64,000 bases of DNA, taken from the NCBI RefSeq assembly GCF_016495865.1, contig NZ_CP054706.1, positions 3,720,001-3,784,000 of the forward strand. The letters are read 5' to 3'. The notes below the pieces were generated by a model. The model worked only from the letters and a program-made list of their open reading frames with translations. It was not told where the DNA came from and did not search any database. The translations under genes were made by a program, and so were the position numbers. This DNA is from Salicibibacter cibi. Its GTDB lineage: Bacteria; Bacillota; Bacilli; Bacillales; Marinococcaceae. Shown in pieces: positions 61,198 to 64,000 of the stretch; positions within the stretch are counted from its first letter, which is position 1; the number at the start of each line of letters is the position of its first letter.

Positions 61198-61485
61198 TTA
61201 ATCATCATCCCGAACAACGAGCGTTCGAATAACTTCATCGGTAAGTTTTATACGACGGTCAAACTCATTGATAGCGTCAGGGGTTGCCTGCACTTTGAGG
61301 ATGACATAATACCCTTCACGGAAATCCTGAATTTCATAAGCGAGACGCCGTCTCCCTTTTTCATCAACTTCCGTTACCTCTGCACCATTATCGGAAAGGA
61401 TTTGGTTCAAACGTTCAATCGTCGTTTTGACTGCATCCTCTTCCAATGTCGGTCTTAAAATGTACAGAATCTCGTAGTTACGCAT
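61198..61485 (-). CDS. rpsF: Ribosomal protein bS6
   Basis: A 95-residue small-subunit protein, MRNYEILYILRPTLEED, with RRLAYEIQDFREGYYVIL and FDRRIKLTDEVIRTLVVRDDD. The ATG at 61485 has AGGAGGTG 6 nt upstream; a GTG three codons earlier is part of that site. It is the first gene of rpsF-ssb-rpsR. The leader contains a hairpin resembling the S6:S18-binding RNA element used for autoregulation in many bacteria. Confidence 0.98.
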   Translation of the reverse strand: MRNYEILYILRPTLEEDAVKTTIERLNQILSDNGAEVTEVDEKGRRRLAYEIQDFREGYYVILKVQATPDAINEFDRRIKLTDEVIRTLVVRDDD

Positions 61486-61504
61486 GCGCGTCACCTCCTT
61501 TTGG

Positions 61505-61540
61505 TCTTAGCGGCCCCCGTATTTTTTACGGGAGCAAGGA
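61505..61540 (-). promoter_or_regulatory. Candidate S6:S18 ribosomal protein leader hairpin
   Basis: On the minus strand CTTGC and GC(T)AAG close a hairpin whose upper stem is TCCCGTA/TACGGGG. The 3' side between the two helices contains CCG, the hallmark of S6:S18-binding leaders. It lies between the promoter and the rpsF ribosome binding site. Confidence 0.6.
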
Positions 61541-61571
61541 GCAAAACGGGACAAACCCTCTATTTACTCAC

Positions 61572-61580
61572 ATTATAGCA
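61572..61580 (-). promoter_or_regulatory. Extended -10 promoter of rpsF-ssb-rpsR
   Basis: On the minus strand TGCTATAAT is a perfect extended -10. No good -35 was found at the normal distance. It is about 85 bases upstream of the rpsF start. Confidence 0.6.
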
Positions 61581-61771
61581 TTGTAACAAGAAGAACGGCC
61601 ATACACAATAGTTCGGGGAAATTTTGTTGTGTATTCACATAAACTCCAATTAAAATAGGATCATATGTTTGTATTTGCTTATTAGTATAACATGATCCTC
61701 GAAAAATGCAAGTAAAAATTTTGTTCTTTCACTAAGATCCGGTCCGACACAACGCCTATTCTTTGTAAATC

Positions 61772-61785
61772 AATGACCGGTCATT
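61772..61785. promoter_or_regulatory. Perfect 14-bp palindrome, candidate operator
   Basis: AATGACCGGTCATT is a perfect palindrome 41 bases upstream of the hybrid kinase start. TetR-type repressors often bind sites of this form. No regulator gene is in the window for it. Confidence 0.5.
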
Positions 61786-61826
61786 CATAATTAAACTAAC
61801 ATTCATTGATAGGACTGAAACAGACC

Positions 61827-64000
61827 ATGAAGACCAGCAAACCGATGAGCAAAAAAAATATCTTCCTTATTATTGTTTTATTTTTTCTCGTATTAACTGG
61901 TTTTAGATTCGGTTGGTTGTTCTATCATGAGCCGCCGGATCATCCTCAGGCAGAACAAGGTGTTGTTGATTTAACAGATTGGGACTTTACCGATGATCAA
62001 GCAATTACGCTTGACGGCATGTGGGAGTTCTATCCAAATGAATTTATTGCGCCGAACTCTGATACCTCCGATGAGGAGATGGAATATATTTCTGTTCCCG
62101 GTGATTGGAGCAATCATCAAGAAAATCAATCTGCATATGGTTATGGAACCTATCGAGTGAACATTCTTCTTCCTGACGGGAAACAGTCACTATACGGTAT
62201 TCGCATGAAGAGTGCGACATCAGCCGGTGCTGTATATATTGATGGAGAATTAATGATGGAGTCCGGCACTCCTGCAAAAAATGTCGATCAAGCAGAAGGG
62301 ACGCGCTTTCCCCTTTCCACAATATTCCCTACGGAATCCAAGGAAATAGAATTAATGATACATGCCTCAAACTATGAAATCCCTTTTTGGGGCGGGCTTG
62401 ATCAATCGCTTAAAATAGGAACGGAAAATGCTATTTTAAGCGAGGATAACAGACCTCTTATACTACAAATCGTCGTTGGGGCTATTTTTCTATTACATAG
62501 TTTGTATGCCTTTTCTATTTATCTTCTTGGAAAAGGAAAGTATTTAAAAGAAATCTTGTTTTTCGGGGTCATGTTATTAGTGCACGGTTTGTCTATTTTA
62601 ATCTATTACGACACCCCACTACAGCTACCCTTAGATATAATTTGGTACTATAAACTCGTGTATTTTTTATACGTGAGTACACTGTTCAGTCTACTCATAT
62701 TTTTTAAACATATGTTTCACATAAAATCAGGCGTTTATTCACTGCTCCTGAGCTTATATATTTTTATAGTAATAGGCGAAATGGTTGTACCATTTGATTA
62801 TTTTATCTATTTAGGCATGGTTGTTGCCATATTTTATATTTTGTCTATTATATTTTTATTTACTAAAACAATTAAAATCATTCGTAATAACGTTTCCTTA
62901 GAGGCTATATTTATATTGTTTTTTATTACTGCCTTTACGTCACATGTTAATTGGCATATATTTAGAAACTTAGGAATGGTTAATGCGCCCTACTATCCGT
63001 TTGACATGTTTATTTCCATTGTGATTATTGCGTTGCTGCTATTTAACCGACATATACGAGTGGCTCAAATCAATGAACAACAAACAGAGGAACTCCAACA
63101 AGCGGATGAAAAGAAAGACGAATTCTTGGCAAATACGTCCCATGAATTGCGTAATCCATTACACGGCATCATGAATATCGCACAATCCGTTTTAGATGAT
63201 AAAGATGAACATTTATCGGATAAAAACAAAGAAAATTTGAATTTACTCGTGAATGTTGGGCAACGAATGTCATTTACACTGAACGATCTTCTTGATGTTA
63301 CACGTTTGAAGGAACATCGTATAACGTTAGATAGGACAAATGTAGACCTCCGTATCGTTGCCCGGGTCGTTTTAGATATGATTCGTTTTATGGTTTCAGG
63401 AAAGGACATCCGATTTAAGCTGGACATACCGGTTGATTTTCCAAAGGTTCATGCCGATGAAAATCGTCTCATTCAAATTTTATTTAACTTGCTTCATAAT
63501 GCCGTTAAATATACGAATAACGGAACGATAACACTATCTGCCGACCATAAAAATAAAATGGCCGCGATTTATGTGAAAGATACCGGTGTGGGGATGAATA
63601 AGGAAACGTTAAATCGAGTTTTCCAGCCTTATAGACAAGAAGATTCCGGCATAACATCGATAGGAGGTGGCACCGGATTAGGGCTCAACATTTGTAAACA
63701 GTTCGTTGAATTACATGGCGGAGAAATTTCGGCAGAATCAACCTTGGGCCAGGGCTCCGTTCTCTCTTTCACACTGCCATTAGCTCCTCGTCCTGCCGAT
63801 AAGTCAGAAGCTGTTGCCTCTACGGACATTGAAAATAAATTCAGTGATATTGGTGCCGAGCCACCGATGCCTCATAAAATGGACGCTATTGCAAAAGAAG
63901 ACCAAACTAAACTGTTAATCGTGGATGATGACACGGTCAATCTAAAGGTTTTAAAAACCATGCTGGATTCCGAATATGATGTCTTTACGGCTACGAGCGG
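61827..64000 (+). CDS. Hybrid sensor histidine kinase, 7TMR-DISM type (C-terminus beyond window)
   Basis: The first 724 residues of a membrane signalling protein. A signal-anchor at about 13-34 is followed by an extracellular beta-sandwich domain (about 45-200: WDFTDDQAITLDGMWEFYP, YGYGTYRVNILLP). Seven TM helices span about 210-410. A short coiled coil leads to HisKA with phospho-His in NTSHELRNPLHGIMNIAQ. The ATPase domain has LLHNAVKYTNNG, DTGVGMN and GGTGLGLNICKQF. A receiver domain begins at LLIVDDDTVNLKVL near residue 697 and is cut by the window end. The ATG at 61827 has only a weak AGGA upstream. Its partner regulator may lie just outside. Confidence 0.88.
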   Translation, partial: MKTSKPMSKKNIFLIIVLFFLVLTGFRFGWLFYHEPPDHPQAEQGVVDLTDWDFTDDQAITLDGMWEFYPNEFIAPNSDTSDEEMEYISVPGDWSNHQENQSAYGYGTYRVNILLPDGKQSLYGIRMKSATSAGAVYIDGELMMESGTPAKNVDQAEGTRFPLSTIFPTESKEIELMIHASNYEIPFWGGLDQSLKIGTENAILSEDNRPLILQIVVGAIFLLHSLYAFSIYLLGKGKYLKEILFFGVMLLVHGLSILIYYDTPLQLPLDIIWYYKLVYFLYVSTLFSLLIFFKHMFHIKSGVYSLLLSLYIFIVIGEMVVPFDYFIYLGMVVAIFYILSIIFLFTKTIKIIRNNVSLEAIFILFFITAFTSHVNWHIFRNLGMVNAPYYPFDMFISIVIIALLLFNRHIRVAQINEQQTEELQQADEKKDEFLANTSHELRNPLHGIMNIAQSVLDDKDEHLSDKNKENLNLLVNVGQRMSFTLNDLLDVTRLKEHRITLDRTNVDLRIVARVVLDMIRFMVSGKDIRFKLDIPVDFPKVHADENRLIQILFNLLHNAVKYTNNGTITLSADHKNKMAAIYVKDTGVGMNKETLNRVFQPYRQEDSGITSIGGGTGLGLNICKQFVELHGGEISAESTLGQGSVLSFTLPLAPRPADKSEAVASTDIENKFSDIGAEPPMPHKMDAIAKEDQTKLLIVDDDTVNLKVLKTMLDSEYDVFTATS

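Overview
The window is from a Gram-positive, endospore-forming member of the Bacillaceae. The evidence is cwlJ-gerQ, the complete walRKHIJ-htrC-rlmH cluster, purA-dnaB-rplI-gdpP-yybS-rpsR-ssb-rpsF in Bacillus order, strong AGGAGG ribosome binding sites and a perfect parS site. Many proteins are rich in Glu/Asp (the PBP tail, penicillin acylase, WalH/WalI, HtrC), and DUF368/PopT is present, so a haloalkaliphile such as Salicibibacter or a relative is a reasonable inference; the species cannot be fixed from sequence alone. The core genes lie on the minus strand and are the set normally found left of oriC.

Layout. 0-6.1 kb: a minus-strand catabolic locus with a tripartite tricarboxylate transporter (tctC-tctB-tctA, tctA cut by the window edge), an HMG-CoA-lyase-like enzyme, a CaiB/BaiF CoA-transferase and an IclR regulator, with a decayed IS4-type transposase between regulator and enzymes. 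6.6-17.7 kb: cell-wall genes: a class A PBP, a penicillin-acylase-family hydrolase, an amino-sugar PTS permease and a MurNAc recovery operon murQ-murP-mupG, then ywhD. 17.9-29.3 kb: two secreted peptidoglycan-binding proteins (NlpC/P60 and 3D type) sharing an unusual 5' leader, ywgA-ywfO inside an inverted repeat pair, lipL, a degenerate island, hemQ, metE behind a possible attenuator, and cwlJ-gerQ. 29.7-36.2 kb: an ABC exporter, ferredoxin, PopT, a small membrane exporter, ywdK, ywdI, ung, parS, rlmH. 36.8-44.6 kb: htrC-walJIHKR and tRNA-Phe, -Asp, -Lys. 44.6-54 kb: an accessory stretch between the tRNAs and purA (DUF2071, GNAT, broken aldo/keto reductase, gabD, SLC13 permease, a flavin monooxygenase/reductase pair with an HxlR regulator, gene remnants). 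54-61.5 kb: purA to rpsF. 61.8 kb to the end: a 7TMR-DISM hybrid histidine kinase cut by the edge.

The strongest non-standard signal is the leader shared by the two secreted wall proteins (17917-19182 and 27186-27908). A perfect AGGAGGTG lies 114 nt and 81 nt upstream of the respective start codons. In both, a helix that can form between it and the start would leave exactly 9 nt between the Shine-Dalgarno and ATG. This may be a structure-bridged ribosome binding site. The window also holds three families of dispersed non-coding repeats: a 281-295 bp MITE-like element (4 copies, two with exact 5-bp target duplications), a 126-bp palindromic element (3 copies, one supplying the C-terminus of YwgA) and an 83-bp hairpin element (3 copies). 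Single-base frameshifts are clustered between 46.5 and 54 kb and could be real decay or consensus errors.
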